Part shown: one piece after another, positions 24,216 to 36,795 of the stretch
Numbering within the stretch: the first letter of the stretch is position 1
How the letters are laid out: the number at the start of each line of letters is the position of its first letter
Assembly: GCF_000237925.1 (NCBI RefSeq)
Contig: NC_031495.1
Span: 8,595,852 to 8,659,851 of the forward strand
DNA: 64,000 bases
Reading direction: 5' to 3'
From: Schistosoma mansoni
Taxonomy: Eukaryota > Platyhelminthes > Trematoda > Strigeidida > Schistosomatidae
Made by a program: the position numbers and the translations under genes
The notes under the pieces: generated by a model
What the model saw: only the letters and a program-made list of their open reading frames with translations
The model's database searches: none
Told to the model about the DNA's origin: nothing

Positions 24216-24727
24216 AAATATTGGTATACTAGGATCTACAAATAAATAAAGTGAAGTTATACAATTTTAATTTCAGATTACTTAAACGACAACAGTTTTA
24301 TCTTCTTCAAAATTAATGTGATCATTTTAGTTTTATATAAAGTATTCAACTATTCTATTCACTTTTTAATATATAGTACTGATTTCATTATCAGTGGAGA
24401 TAACTAACTATAAATTAAAATTAAGATTTAAAAGTACCATTTCAGTCCTTTTGGTCACTTTAAATGAAACAATATCTAACTGAATGCTTCAAACTACTTA
24501 TGCATTGTTCTTGGATATGTCGTCAGTTTATCACTGAAATTGTATTTCATTCTATATTTGTCTACCTTTTTTTTCAAATTTTGCTCGAACAGCCTAATAA
24601 CATCATCTGTAAGTATGTGTTGGATAGTTGAAATCAAATTCAAATTATACATCATATCTGATCGTTGTACTTCGCAGTGTTTCATATCTTGTTCAGTATA
24701 ATTATGTTTATCATTATTTACCAATTA

Positions 24728-24892
24728 GAGTTAACACCGTTGGGTGCCGGCTCAGTGGTCTATCGGTTAAGTGTTCTAGCGCGAGACTGGTAGGTCCTGG
24801 GTTCGGATCTCGCAAGGCGGGGTCGTGGATGAGCATTGGTGGTCTAACTTCAGTTGACTCATGATTTCAACTATGAAAATACTGAAATCTCC
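24728..24892 (+). mobile_element. family B SINE lacking its ribozyme
   Basis: A well-preserved tRNA-like head (GGCTCAGTGGTCTATCGG A box, GGGTTCGGATCTCG B box) runs to GTGGATGAGCA and then directly into TTGGTGGTCTAACTTCAGTT. Some 60 bases that make up the hammerhead and stem I 3' strand are absent, with the join close to the cassette edges. Confidence 0.8.
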
Positions 24893-25636
24893 AATACATT
24901 TAGAGAACTAATTAACATAAATCATCAATGATAGAAAAAACTTCACGAAAAGTGATCATACAATATACAACTAATAGAGATCAATAAATTATAGGTTCTC
25001 AACTTTATTGTTTAATTAGATACTATTTATGGTGCTCTCTCTCTCTCTATATATATATGAAAGTGTTCCAGGCTTGATTCATTATTCAACTCATTTATTG
25101 CCAAAATGTTTGACACAATTATATACACATTAAAAGAAATTGAGTTCGTATTTCTAAATTGAAAAATGAATATTTGATTAATGAATTGAAATTGTCATAT
25201 ATATGAATAAAACCCAAGAAAATGATGCTCTCAATTTTCGTGAGTATAGGTTTCATTGTTTTCAGTGTAATTACTACGGATCTAAAGAATATATTTGTGA
25301 AATATGCTTAAGGATATATGAATGTTTTTTTTCATTTCGGAAAGATTACCATCTACGAATAAATACAAGACTTTGGTTTAGTTTTTATATATTTACGAGT
25401 GTTAGTTAATTTAGTGAAGGTTACTGATATATACTTCAATGTTAGGTGGTAGATTGCTGGAAATCCTGAAACTAGGTTTTCGAGCTAGTTGATATTTATT
25501 AGAAATGAGTATCTGAAATTTACGACAAAGAGTTGAACCAGTATTACACATGTTCTCAGTCTGAGACATTGCCAAAAGGTTATTGAGGAGGCAACTGTAT
25601 AACTCAGATCTTTGAGTAGCAACCAACAACATGTTT
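24893..25636. other. AT-rich spacer with CT/AT microsatellite
   Basis: (CT)n then (AT)n at 25036-25059. A 68-codon plus frame at 25203-25409 has several cysteines but no recognised domain and no splice context. Confidence 0.4.
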
Positions 25637-25943
25637 TCTAAGCAAAGATGGATAGTGGCTAGCAGTGGAATCCAGGACTCGCGTTCCGTCCTATTTGGGA
25701 CTCGTTAGCTGGATATACCTGCATTTCAGAGTTGATGTTCACTCTGGGACTCGAACTCAGTACCGTTCGCTTCAAACTCCATCACGTTATCCACTCAGCT
25801 ACTGAGTCATGATAGCCACTTGCTTGTACATTGTGAATTAAGGCTATATCGAGGCAATATGCACAGTATCCACATATGGCCAATAAGAGACTGACTAATT
25901 GCAGTCCTAAACATCAATGGGAAGATTCAAACAAACAATACCA
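25637..25943 (-). mobile_element. Sm-alpha (family A) SINE, full length
   Basis: Minus strand, 5' to 3': terminal module (TTGTTTGAATCTTCCCATTG..TTTAGGACTGCAA), CAAGCAAGTGGCTATCA, tRNA-like head (GTAGCTGAGTGGATAACG A box, GAGTTCGAGTCCC B box), hammerhead (25658-25720), then CCACTGCTAGCCACTATCCA. The ribozyme core reads CTAACGAG and GGAAC in place of CTGACGAG and GAAAC, so it should be inactive. Best reference copy of family A in the window. Confidence 0.85.
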
Positions 25944-28115
25944 ACTACATTTTCTTTATAGATTTTAAGTTTCAATAATGTTTTAACAACCGATTATATA
26001 TTTTCTATTTGCCTTTTTCCGCTTACAAAAATCGACCAGTACTTGTGTATCATTTTGTTTCTGTGTTCATGTTTAATGTTTTGTTGTTTTTTTATTCTGA
26101 TTTTACAATACTACTACTAGTGATTAATCATCATATCTAATGACAATTTAGTTTCTGTCTCTCATTATGAATAACATAATAGGTCTCTAACAACTTAATA
26201 TAAATAATCTCTGTACTAAAATATATCTCAAACTTTAGTTATATAGCTTCAAGTATGAAAGAGTTGAAAAAGATTCTATTAACTGAACTGTTGATTTTCA
26301 TTTCAATATCCAATTATTGAATAATGTTTCTGGTTAGCGTTTTTTTAGAGAGTTACTTTTCCACTGGATGGAGTCGCTAACTCCATGCCCAACCCTCCTC
26401 CTTTATCCGGACGTGGGACCGGCAGTAGCCCTCGGAGGAGCTACAGCTGGAGTTATCGAATTATTGAAATTGTTATATTTCGTAACTTTAATCAAAGCCT
26501 AGAAACTTCATTATACTTAATTTCTCTAATAAATGTAAGCAGACTTCAAACAGGTCATCCTTCAATTAAACAACGAATCATAATAAGCAAATTGATCGTT
26601 TTCACATTTGAAAACAGTCTTTGTGTTTAACACTGCCTTAAGCAATGGAGAGTGTTAACAAAACCATGTTCCCTTTTATTCAGAGTAGAAAGAATTAGGA
26701 TTATATGAAATACATCAGCCATTTGCCTTTCTTGATGATTGGCAAAACCTTTCTGAATTATTTTTATTATCTATTTAGTGCTTGATAAAAATTTTATGCA
26801 CTGATTTGCCGGTTTGATTTCTCCGAGATTATTTGGAGGTATTTTTGTACAGTTCCGGTTTTCTTTGGCACAAATGGAGATTTCACAAGACTCTTCAATG
26901 TAGAACGCGTCACAATCGGCACAACCTTATCTGAAAGATCTGATTCTATTTGAGTCTGAAGAGTGGTTTTATAAAAAGTTATAATTCTGTCTGGTTTTAA
27001 GTTACATTAGAATTCTTCTATATTACAGCAGTGATAAGGTTAGACAACGGTACCGATGCAAGATATTTAATTCCAATTATCGTATTAGTAAGTTTCTAAT
27101 AAAACTTAGGAAAACTAATTGATCGCAGGTTGTATTTTATTTTAATTCTGCAAGACGATTATCAATATTTCGTCGTCGAGAGCAATCCTCATGAATGCCT
27201 CCGTAAAGTTATTCAATAAAGATAAATTACACAAATATGAATTTATTTATCGTACATTAATGAGGTGAAATTTTTAAAGCTATTACATGCGTTATAGCTT
27301 TACAGAAAATTGTATTAATAACTATAGTGGAGAATTTCATCATTGACGGGAAACTTTTATGGGTTCCATGATCCAAGTGAAGAAAAGTGTTACGAAGGCT
27401 GACGGTATGTAGTCACAACAATAAATAAAGCGAATGTTATTTGTTTATGTAAATACTCGAAAACATTATAAGACGATACATTACACTTTATTTCAAAATA
27501 TTATTAGTATTCAACTGGTTATTGAATATTAATAAGTAGTATAAGTTAATACACAAAAAGAGTTGGTTGAGATAACAATCAAGACAGTGTAATTGGACTT
27601 AACAGTACTACTGCAATCAAATTATACATCCTGTAAAAGTTGGTCGCCACAATGTTCTCATGTTGGCAAAAATGTCAAAACAAGATCATTTTGAGAAATG
27701 GTTGTCCAGTTTCAAGTATACTTCAATACAATATCTTATTGTTCTGGACATAAAATTCAAAAGAGCTTTATCAGTTTGTTTAAGAAACTGAATAAATAAT
27801 TATTTATGAATCATGTAACTAGGAGTCTTGACAGTTTTTCAAGAACAGGAATTGGATTGCAATGATTCTTTCCAGTTAAGATTTACGATAATACTTTATC
27901 ATCATTATTTGAGCACATTGAACCTTTTGCGAAGTGACAATATTATCTTCATATGATAAAATATGTTTTCTTTTCTTTAATTTGTAAGATTAACTGCCGC
28001 GAATATTAAAGAGATATTCAATTCCATGAAATGCTTTTCTATGAGAGATCTTCGTTTTTATTCACTCTTAAAATCTGTTTTGTAATTATAACAACCTTAT
28101 ATAATAAATAATCAG
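25944..28115. other. spacer with a small GC-rich block
   Basis: Mostly AT-rich. A block at about 26365-26455 (GGAGTCGCTAACTCCATGCC..CGGACGTGGGACCGGCAGT) stands out in base composition and looks like a fragment of a dispersed element that I cannot name. No host exon seen; the plus frame at 26385-26630 simply starts in that block. Confidence 0.45.
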
Positions 28116-28372
28116 AGATAGTTGGCGGTTAACATTTGAATCCAGGACGTGCGTTTTATCCTATTTGGGGCTCGTCAGCTGTATGTACCCGTGAGTTCAA
28201 AACAGGACGAAATGTGCGTACTAAATTCCTTTACTCACCAATATCCATCTCTGTTTACAATACTTGTGACAATGCCATATCGAAGCAATCCGTACAGGAT
28301 GAACAGATGCCAATAAAAGACTGATCAATTACAGTCCTAAATAACAATGAAGAAATTCAAACAACCAATGGT
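28116..28372 (-). mobile_element. Sm-alpha copy folded back on itself
   Basis: Antisense ribozyme at 28138-28190 (AATCCAGGACGTGCG, CTCGTCAGCTG) is followed directly by a sense 3' half at 28203-28235 (ACAGGACGAAATGTGCG), then GATGAACAGATGCCAATAAA and the terminal module CAGTCCTAAATAACAATG. The tRNA-like head is missing. The sense core would read GATAAAAC, so it is inactive. Confidence 0.7.
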
Positions 28373-29639
28373 AAAATGAGTGATATAATAAATATCTGAA
28401 AAAAGGCTTTGATAAAAAATTATCTAGGCCCAATGTTATCATACAGCAGTAAATATATGTCAGAAATTTAATCATGTATATATATACTAACAATTGTAAT
28501 TTCAAATCGTATTCAACTGATGCGAAACCGTAAAACAGTATGATGATTTCCTTTTAGTCTCCAATCAATTTTGTTCGTGCTTTGCTGATATTTATCAAAA
28601 GATATGGTTGCATGGAATCATTCAATTACATACATTTGTAGAATCTATCTAATAGTGTTCATAACTTATTAAATAGTTGATAAATTTTTTTTTAGTAAAT
28701 CATTATACTACTTTCCATTAATTGATTCATTCAGTTACTGTGGAGTTTACTGAAAACAAAACTCATTATTGAATTAATATACATATGTAAGTCTTGTATT
28801 TATCTTAATTGGTGTATTTCGTTTCTTCAATATATTTGTTGAAAGTTTGTAAGGAGATATATATATATATATTCAGTTTGTTTCCAAGATAAAATAGATT
28901 AACTCAACAAAGTGTTCCTTTTTTCGGTGAATTCAATTTCGAACATTTTCAAACGCAAATATAATATATTTATTTTATAAAGTGATAGTCAGTAGTTAAT
29001 TTGTTAATCATGAAAAAAATAACACTAATAATGATAATAATAATAGATTTTCATAGTTGATATCATGAGTCAGTTGAAGCCAGACCACCAAAAAAAACCT
29101 GGAATCATCGTTCAGTGGCGATAGTGAGTGAATCTTATTCTCATATCTCAGATCCACTTAAAAATATGTACAATCTGTTATCTGAACACAATTTTCGATA
29201 CACACTACATCAAATAATTACTTTCAATATTGTTGACATTACTGGATGACCTGCTCAGTATACAGTTACCTGAGGATCATGTTTCTATTTATATTCAATA
29301 ATTTGGATATTTGATTATATTTCTTTGAAATAAGCTTCGACCAGATTGCCAGGCAAAACGTTAGATTTACTTCGAATTCATCCACGGAGATTTCACATCT
29401 ACATTCTTTCTCCTTAATGTCTAACATTAACTTGGCGCCTAAATATTGTGAAACTATTCGATCAAATTTAGACGAAGATTCTTATATATATTCTTATAGT
29501 CTTTTTCTCTTGACAATTGTTTAATTAGTGATAATCGCCCACACATTTTAAATATTTCAGTCTTGTAAATTCAAATAATTTCATTTAGTGTATTTACATA
29601 AAAAAATCACACAAATTACATGGATATTTTTATTTGCCT
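28373..29639. other. AT-rich spacer with a family B end fragment
   Basis: A minus-strand family B 3' end lies at 29045-29120 (TGATATCATGAGTCAGTTGA..GCCAGACCACC). Otherwise only AT-rich sequence and an (AT)n run at 28857-28872. Confidence 0.5.
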
Positions 29640-29960
29640 ATCTACTTTCTAGGGGGCCTGCTTGAATATCTGGGTTACCTGTTCCTACCATTTAGATATT
29701 TCAACAAGTTATCTATTTTTTGTTTGTTTTAACAGATCATTATGTCAATCAGTTGCACAACATTTTCAAGTGCGTTTGTGAAAAGTCCACAACCTTTCGC
29801 TGTACAGGTTACAAAAGAGCCCAATCAGAGAAATCATAGTCTATAGCAGTATACATTGAAAAGAATGTACATTATTGAGATGTCGATTCCTAAACTACAA
29901 ACATTTAATTGGTGATCATTCAATACTTATCGTCAAGACCGATCAAGAAATAAGGAATAT
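29640..29960 (+). mobile_element. family E retroposon, copy 2 (decayed)
   Basis: Matches, in the same order, the sense of the element at 40625-41010: GCCTGCTTGAATATCTGGGT, CCTGTTCCTACC, AACAAGTTATCTATTTT, and AATGTACATT..AGATGTCGATT. The copy is decayed and the tail is not clear. Confidence 0.6.
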
Positions 29961-29969
29961 TTTTTAATA

Positions 29970-30294
29970 GTTGAGATCATGAATCAATTCAAGCTAGACC
30001 ACCATGGAAAACCCCAAGCACTGGACGGCCGTTTCGTCCTATTGTGGGACATTAACAACATTGGATGATGGCTCAGTGGTCTAGAGGTTAAGCGCTCGCT
30101 CTTAAAACTGATAGGTCCTGGGTTCGAATCTCGCGAGGAGGAATTGTGGATGTGCATTGCTGAGGAGTCCCACAATAGGATGAAACGACCGTTCAGTGAT
30201 TCTAGGTTTTCTATGGTGGTCTATCTTCAATTGACTCATGATCTCAACTATATAAAAAGAATCTACTAAAATCTTCACAAAACCCCCTTCTGAT
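29970..30294 (+). mobile_element. family B hammerhead-SINE with 80-base inverted ends
   Basis: Left arm 29970-30050 is the inverted copy of the 3' end and runs right into the ribozyme (GGCCGTTTCGTCCTATTGTG). Then a tRNA-like head (GGCTCAGTGGTCTAGAGGTT, GGGTTCGAATCTCG), hammerhead 30154-30199, and the 3' end closing at CCCCCTTCTGATAATTAA. Same layout as 19643-19960. Confidence 0.85.
30154..30199 (+). ncRNA. hammerhead ribozyme, type I (family B)
   Basis: CTGAGGAG and GAAAC cores are intact. Stem I is GCATTG/CAGTGA (five pairs including a G-U), stem II is GTCC/GGAT with a G-U next to the core, and stem III ACGA/CCGT has one mismatch. The cleavage triplet is GTT. It probably has reduced activity. 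Confidence 0.65.
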
Positions 30295-32938
30295 AATTAA
30301 ACAATATTGTTAATTGTAGAAGTAGGAGCAGAAAATAGTTTGATATTAAAAGAATAAAACAAAATAAATTGAAGGAAGAAATGATTGATAATTGAATTTC
30401 TCAAGTTTGACTTTAATCAAATACAAATAAAAATGTACCGTCAAAATTTAGTTTATTATTTCTTTGTTTAATAACATTGATACGTCGTTATTCTGATTGA
30501 TGCTATTGATTTCAAAGGAAACAAAATGTTTATACACAATAATGAAAGATGAAGGAAATTCATTTCTGGACAATTGTTTCGTCTTAGGTATTGAACTACT
30601 CAATAGTGTGTATCCACAACCACACTATCATGAGTCGAATCCAGGCTTTTCAGTCTTGTAATCAAACTTTTAACCTTTAGACCATTAAGCCAGGATCTGA
30701 TTATGTACAAGTTTGAATCAAGTCAATACAAGACACTCAAAGACCATCTTCCAGATCCCAGATCATTGGTCTAGAAGTTAGGGATTCATTAAGGAGACTG
30801 GAATGTGTGAGTTCGATAGCGGATTGTGGGGGTCGTTGATGCACAAATCCAAGGAGAACTGCATCAGGATGAAAAAGTGTCCAGTGGTCTACAATTTTAT
30901 ATAGTTACCTTACTTATAAAACCCAACAATCTCCGAAAGTTCTATACTGAAAATAATTATTTGTTGATTTCATAGAAAAAATGTTTTCTGACTGCTTTTT
31001 TCTTATTCTCAGACACATATTTGTTGAACTGTGATATTTTTTGTGAGAGATGAACGAATACATAATAAAAGTATAGCTATCAAAACTATTCATTCGTGCA
31101 TTTACTAAATAATTGACTTGTGATATTTCTGGATGCTAATAATTATAAGCCCTTATTTAAAATAATAGTTGTTAATTTATCTTTCGCCTTTCATAAATTA
31201 TAGCTAATCAGTTATGTATATATCAATGCGTAGATCGTGGAGATTGTCGAACACCACTGAGATTAAGAATCTATTTGAGTTAGATGAACATTGAATAGTA
31301 GTAAGTGTGGGACAGAGCTGTCATCCAAGTATGAGACTTATCGTCAATAAGCATTCATCACCTCACCGCGAATGGAACTCAGACGATTAGTCACAAGCAA
31401 CCGTGGGAGACGATCGAACAGTATAGCGACTTAACTGAAGTTCAACATGTAAACTACTGAATGATGACTCACAGGTCCAAAGTTTAAGATTTGAAGCAAC
31501 TGGTTTCGATCCCCTGTAAGTTTGTTGATGCCTATTCCCGGCAGGTCTCATACTAGGACGGAACAGCTATCCAGTATTTCCTGGTATTCAATGGTTATCT
31601 AACTCAGGTCTGTTTATGGTTTTAGTTGTGGACCTGTTACTTAGTTTTCAAATACAAACATACTTGTTATGAACGGATTGCTATTTTTTTATTTATTATT
31701 CACTGTAGTTTTTCATTTCATGTATATAAACTTGTGAGTTTTTGAGTTAAAATATCAGAAAACTCAATTGCCATTTTTTCTTCCTTCCATATTGAGGACC
31801 GAGTACAGAAGTAATCTGTGTTCGCCAATGGGCTGTAGCATACATCTTAGCTATGTTTTAAGCACTTTTGGGTAAAATATTTTGGAAAATCTATTTGTTA
31901 GGTATGTGGAAACAATATTTACATGATTTCAACATCAACTTTTCAAATACTAGGTTCATGTTACATATACTACTCAAACAATACAGCGCTTAAATGAAAA
32001 TACTCATTAGCTAAACTACTAGCATGCTACTTTGTAGACAAGCCTAGTGACATTGAATCAACTTCAATATGTAGAAAAGTTTGATTTTATACAGAATAGA
32101 TAGAAAGTAAACATTTGTCTTCTGAAATGTAATTATAGGCGCTCCTGCTTTATTTCAAATCTCTTCAACAAATCTATTAGCTGACTTTAAAATGTAACTT
32201 AAAGTTACTGATGTATTGTTATTTAAGTTTTATACCAGGCTGTAAGAAGAGGTCTTTCTATGAGAACAAATGCATAAAACGTCTAATTATTGTGAGTTGT
32301 TAACAAGCAACCCTCAAATATTTAATCCCTATCAAAAGAGAATAGAATCTCATTCACTTTTATGTAACTGTCTAAGAAATATGTTATATCCCGAAGCGAT
32401 TTATGAATGATAAGTATTCAAGACTGCTCGTGTATCATTGCTCTGATCGATAATTCACTCCCCTATGATTGGAGTAGATCATCACGTTATAAATTAACTG
32501 GGCATCCAAACAGGCATAATCAATATAACCAAATGTTTATTTAATATTTAATGCTATAGCTTGGATAAAACTTTTTATGGGTACACAAAAAAATCTTTAC
32601 CATAGTTGCTGAAATGATAAATGTATGGTAATGAAGGTAGGTAACAAAAACATTTCAAAACTGTGTTTCTGAAGTCTTTTACTTCAATGTCAATATCGAA
32701 AATATGCATCTATTAGGTAAATTTTGAAAGTACTTGTATCAAGAGAGTATTAACGTCAATCGATTCCACTTTGTATTTTGTAGAAGACTTGTGTGAGTAT
32801 ACCGTTTGTTTTCTTTTACATTTTAGCAACCATCCTGCAATCAATTTCGATTATGGTTAATTTTGTTTAAGCCTTTTTAATTAACTTACTTAACAGACAT
32901 CGTCATTTGGATAGTAACAGTTAGCGTATTTTTTGTAC
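30295..32938. other. spacer with three old family B-like SINEs
   Basis: Remnants: minus copy 30570-30700 (TTGTTTCGTCTTAGG, TGAGTCGAATCCAGGC B-box region, TTAGACCATTAAGCC); plus copy 30755-30910 (CATTGGTCTAGAAGTTAGG, GTGAGTTCGATAGCGG); plus copy 31435-31640 (TGGTTTCGATCCCCTG B box, TCTCATACTAGGACGGAAC ribozyme 3' half). None keeps a full ribozyme core. No host exon recognised. Confidence 0.55.
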
Positions 32939-33246
32939 TGTTATGACCACTAGAGCACATGGCATTCCAGAGAAAATGTTGATTGTTTAAGTATCATTCG
33001 ATGACTCATACTCCTCCGCATATATATGTATGCACTCGAATCCTATAATCAGCTTTTGTTTTGTTTTACTGTACCCTTATAAAATTTGACTATAAATTGC
33101 CTATGTAATCGCTTGCTACTCGCTCACTCGCTGATATTCGCTCAGGTGCTGGTAGCTCTCTGGCTTGAGTTATTTGACAATAAACTGTCGTTGCTGCTTC
33201 TCTTTGCCCTCTGATTTTATGCACCGCTAAGATTGGAATTACAACG
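32939..33246 (+). mobile_element. possible solo LTR (Gypsy-like), fossil
   Basis: About 308 bases from TGTTATGACCACTAGAGCAC to GGAATTACAAC with an internal TATAAA-like box and an AATAAA (in GACAATAAACTG) in LTR-like order. No internal coding region is attached, and no second copy lies nearby. A related 5' flank (TTAAGCC..TTAACTTACTTAA) occurs at 53685-53725. The family assignment is a guess from layout. Confidence 0.35.
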
Positions 33247-33351
33247 GTTATCAAGGTGAACGATTAACGAAGCACGGCACTACGACATAAATTAATTTAT
33301 CTCGATTGAAATTTTTCGATCGAAATCTTATCTGAAATTAAACAATACATC

Positions 33352-33892
33352 AGTCCCAATGAGCCCCCAAATGCCCTGGTACGGCCGAAAGTGGGGAGAT
33401 TCCGCCCTCCCTCTCGAAATGCTCTCATATGGCCACGCGAATATATAGCCTCTGCCAGGCAAGTCCTACTCACTGCCTTCTCTTGGCGGAGGTGTTGTTC
33501 ACGGAATTGAGAGAACGAAAGCAAATATCCGGCGCTTTAACCGGGTTAGTGGACACGGAAAGTCGACCTAGGGGAGTTGGAAAACTCTGATTCCAAACCA
33601 ATGGTGCACATGGGCTCAAGTATACTGAGGGAACAAATGGCGTATGAACTAATCGTTGGTCACCGGTTCCCATGGGACTGCATCTTCTCATGATGCTCCA
33701 CTGCCTTATGGATCAGATCTTTCGGTCAAAGGCTCCGGGTGTGGCCCCCTCAGAAAACCACCTGTTTCGGTTTAAGCACCTGGGCAGTATCACAGCCCTC
33801 ACACAAATCAAATAAGATTTGTATGGCACAAATGTATTTGGTGCCCCTTTGTACCAATATTTATGTGTTCAAATAAAATAAAATAAAAAAAT
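33352..33892 (+). mobile_element. family D retroposon, copy 2
   Basis: The best-preserved of three copies: CCCCAAATGCCCTGGTACGG at the left, CACAAATCAAATAAGATTTG near the right, then GTACCAATATTTATGTGTTC and an (AAATA)n tail. The GC content is far above the flanks. The antisense frame 33691-33470 recurs in the 58968-59171 copy only because the DNA is shared. Confidence 0.75.
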
Positions 33893-35230
33893 GGAATGAT
33901 TCGTAGTAAAAGTTTTTCGTTTAATAATTGTCCTGTTTTTTTAATATCGTTTCCATCAATTCATTCTACATATGATATTAAAAATGATTACAATCCAAAT
34001 CAATTATTTCCGTTATTGCATTTGTGACTAAGTATTATTATTATTACTATTAATGTTACCAATACTATTATGTACATCTATTGATAACATTTACTTATAA
34101 AAGTGAACATTGGAAACTTTACATTCATATCTTGACAATGAATACTTTCAAAGTAATAACCATGTTTTCTAAAAAAAACAAACAATGGAAATAGACTTCA
34201 GATAATGATGAATGTTTCATCAGGTATAACTGACAATATTCAATGTGTAGTTAGTTTCTTATGTTAGTCAGTATATATATGCCCAAAAAGTTCTTTTTTG
34301 TAAAAATTCAGGTGAACTACACTGTATCTGGCAGGATTTTTTTTTTGATTTAATTTTTCAGTAATTTTTTTCCCAGTAGCTTGGCGCCTAATATTTGTAA
34401 GACATTAGGTTACTGGGTAATTATTTTTATTACAGAATATCATATGCGCAGATTAGATAAACATTTAAGTGATGTAACAAATTTCATCAGAACTATATGA
34501 TGTATTAGCTTAGTTTATAAAGGTCAAATTAGACCAATTAGAATATAAGAAATAACAAAGATAATGAAGAAAAATGATCTAAATAACACTACAATAGATA
34601 TGTAGATGGCGTCGAGTTTTGATGGACTATGATCACCACTACAATGAGATTATGCGCCCAAAAAACGACTTGGTTCTTTTGATAACTCGCAAACCAGAAG
34701 ACTGCAACTGGTCTAGATAGGGTATATTTATTGGCAATCTCGTGGTATCGAATGAATACAAATACGTACCAAAGATTACAGGCAATAAGAGTGGAGCGTA
34801 AGAAAGTTCGAACCAACAAGATAGAGAGAGGAACGAGAAGTGACTTTGATACAGTTAAACAAGTACAGTAAAACAATCGCTGGTACAATTTGTTATAATA
34901 ATAATTGTTTCTATTATACCAATCGCGTTCTTGTCGAAAAAAGCAGGTCACTACAGATATTAATTCAATATTATCAGGATTGGTTTGGAGTAAGTACAAA
35001 CTATATTTATACATATAGCAGGTGGAAGTCAAACATACATAAGAGCTAAGGTTTCATTAAACTTAAGCAACTCTTATACAGAAACTAAAAAAGTCTGAGA
35101 TGAGATCAATTTTATGATTAATTTCAACTAGATGCTTAGTAATGTAAGATGATAAATCGAATGAACTTGTAAATCACGATTAATGATTCATGTATATATG
35201 TGTTCAGACGTATTTCAGATATTTACATAA
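33893..35230. other. AT-rich spacer, no gene supported
   Basis: Contains short (ATT)n runs. A 147-codon minus frame at 34589-35032 has no recognised domain, a tyrosine- and leucine-rich composition typical of chance frames in AT-rich DNA, and no splice or start context. Confidence 0.4.
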
Positions 35231-35490
35231 TATCAGAAGGGGGTTTTGTGAAGATTTTAGTAATTTTATATAGTTGAGGTCATGAGTCAATTGAAGATAG
35301 ACCACCATGGAAAACCTGGGAGCACTGGATGGCCGTTTCGTCCTATTGTGGGACTCCTCAGCAGTGCACATCCACGATCCCGCCTCACGAGATTCGAACC
35401 CACAACAGGACGAAACAGCCGTCCAGTGCTTCCAGGTTTTCCATGGAGGTCTATCCCCAATTGACTCATGATCTCAACTATATAAAATTT
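35231..35490 (-). mobile_element. family B foldback: two 3' ends facing each other
   Basis: Arms 35264-35352 and 35399-35487 are inverted copies about 89 bases long, sharing TAGTTGAG..CATGAGTCAATT and CCATGGAAAACCTGG. The 46-base centre holds the rest of a minus-strand ribozyme and a B box (GAGATTCGAACCC). The tRNA-like A-box half is gone. The transcript would form one long hairpin. Confidence 0.85.
35322..35367 (-). ncRNA. hammerhead ribozyme, type I (family B), core intact
   Basis: Sense: stem I GCACTG/CAGTGC perfect, CTGAGGAG, stem II GTCC/GGAC with loop CACAATA, GAAAC, stem III ACGG/CCAT with one mismatch, cleavage site ATC. It lies inside the 89-base foldback, whose long hairpin would compete with the ribozyme fold. 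Confidence 0.75.
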
Positions 35491-36182
35491 ACATAATAAA
35501 CAAAGTCCTATTTTTAAGTGCTCTGATAAAGAATGGTCATTTGCTTCTTGGACATACTACCATTAATGTTATGAAGAAAACAAATCTATAATTCAGGGAT
35601 TAGTTGTATTTCTTGGTTAAGTTGGTTAATTTATTGATTTTACAATATATATACACACAATAGATTATTGATTAACTATTAGCCAAATTCATTTAAATTT
35701 ATTGATTAACCAGACTTTTAAAATAATACATCATCATTATTATTATGGATATCACTTCATTAATGGTTGGTCAATAAATTAACCTTCTTCTATAGTTTTA
35801 TTTCCTTCTTTATGTCGGTATAATAGTCTTGTTCTATTGTAACAAGTCGCGGTTATCAGTTTCTCGGATGTCATAGTAAATAATCATGTCGGTAGCAGTA
35901 ATTAATGACAGATATTGTTACTATCACTAAACAAAATATACATGAAAATATAAGTAAGTCTTTTATTCTATAATATAATTAAATGCAAAGGATTCAACTT
36001 GAGACAGATTTAAATGTGAATTCTGTTTTGTGACGTGTAAAATTTCATTCCCACAGTTTTAATTTTTATACTATTTTGATATAATAAAGTAATCTTTCTA
36101 TTTACCTCAATGTAAAAAAATATATGTGTATTCCCTAAGTTTAAGTTTGTATCTTAATAAATTTTTAATTAAAGCTAATGTA
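35491..36182. other. AT-rich spacer
   Basis: No recognised feature. Confidence 0.4.
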
Positions 36183-36423
36183 GCAAGTAAAGATGGATAG
36201 TAGCCGGCAATGGAATCCAGTACACGTGTTTCGTCCCATTTGGGACTCGTCAACTGAATGTACCTGCATTTCAGAGTTGATGTTCACCCTGGGACTCGAA
36301 CCCAGTACCTTTCGCTTCAAACACCATCGCGTTATCCACTCAGCTACATATGCAAACTAGAGACTGACCAGTTGCAGTCCTAAACATCAATGGGAAGATT
36401 CAAACAAACGGTACTAAGTGAAT
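36183..36423 (-). mobile_element. Sm-alpha (family A) SINE, internally shortened
   Basis: Minus strand order: terminal module (AGTACCGTTTGTTTGAATCT, TTTAGGACTGCAACTGGTCA), tRNA-like head (GAGTGGATAACGCGATGG, CTGGGTTCGAGTCCC), ribozyme region 36208-36265, 3' end. Between terminal module and head about 60 bases found in other copies are missing. The ribozyme reads TTGACGAG in place of CTGACGAG, with GAAAC kept. Confidence 0.8.
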
Positions 36424-36743
36424 TTAATGTAGTAAGTTTTCTTATTAAAAACATTTCATATATTTAGTAAAACAAACATTTACAGATTCATAAATTCATG
36501 TTATAATATATGTATATAAATATGATTGTACAGCATTGAAAATGAACTCATCGTAAAAGATTTTATAGCTAAACTGATACTATAGTGAGTTAGATGGGAA
36601 AAAGAACACTGTAAATCTTTCAACATTGTACGAGAGATCTGCATAATTCTATGTATGCATATATATCTATATACAACATACCATATTATAATTTTGAATA
36701 TATCATAGTCACGAAACTTACCACTGACATAAATTTATCCATG

Positions 36744-36795
<52 letters not shown>

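Noticed and set aside
25203-25409. Possible zinc-finger frame (cysteine pairs)
   Set aside because: Spacing does not fit a known zinc finger and the region has no exon signals.
33470-33691. Conserved antisense protein in family D
   Set aside because: The frame recurs at 58968-59171 only because the whole DNA unit is duplicated; no domain.
34589-35032. 147-codon minus frame
   Set aside because: Longest stop-free frame without gaps outside the repeats besides 49991-50500, but no domain, odd composition and no splice or start context; likely chance.
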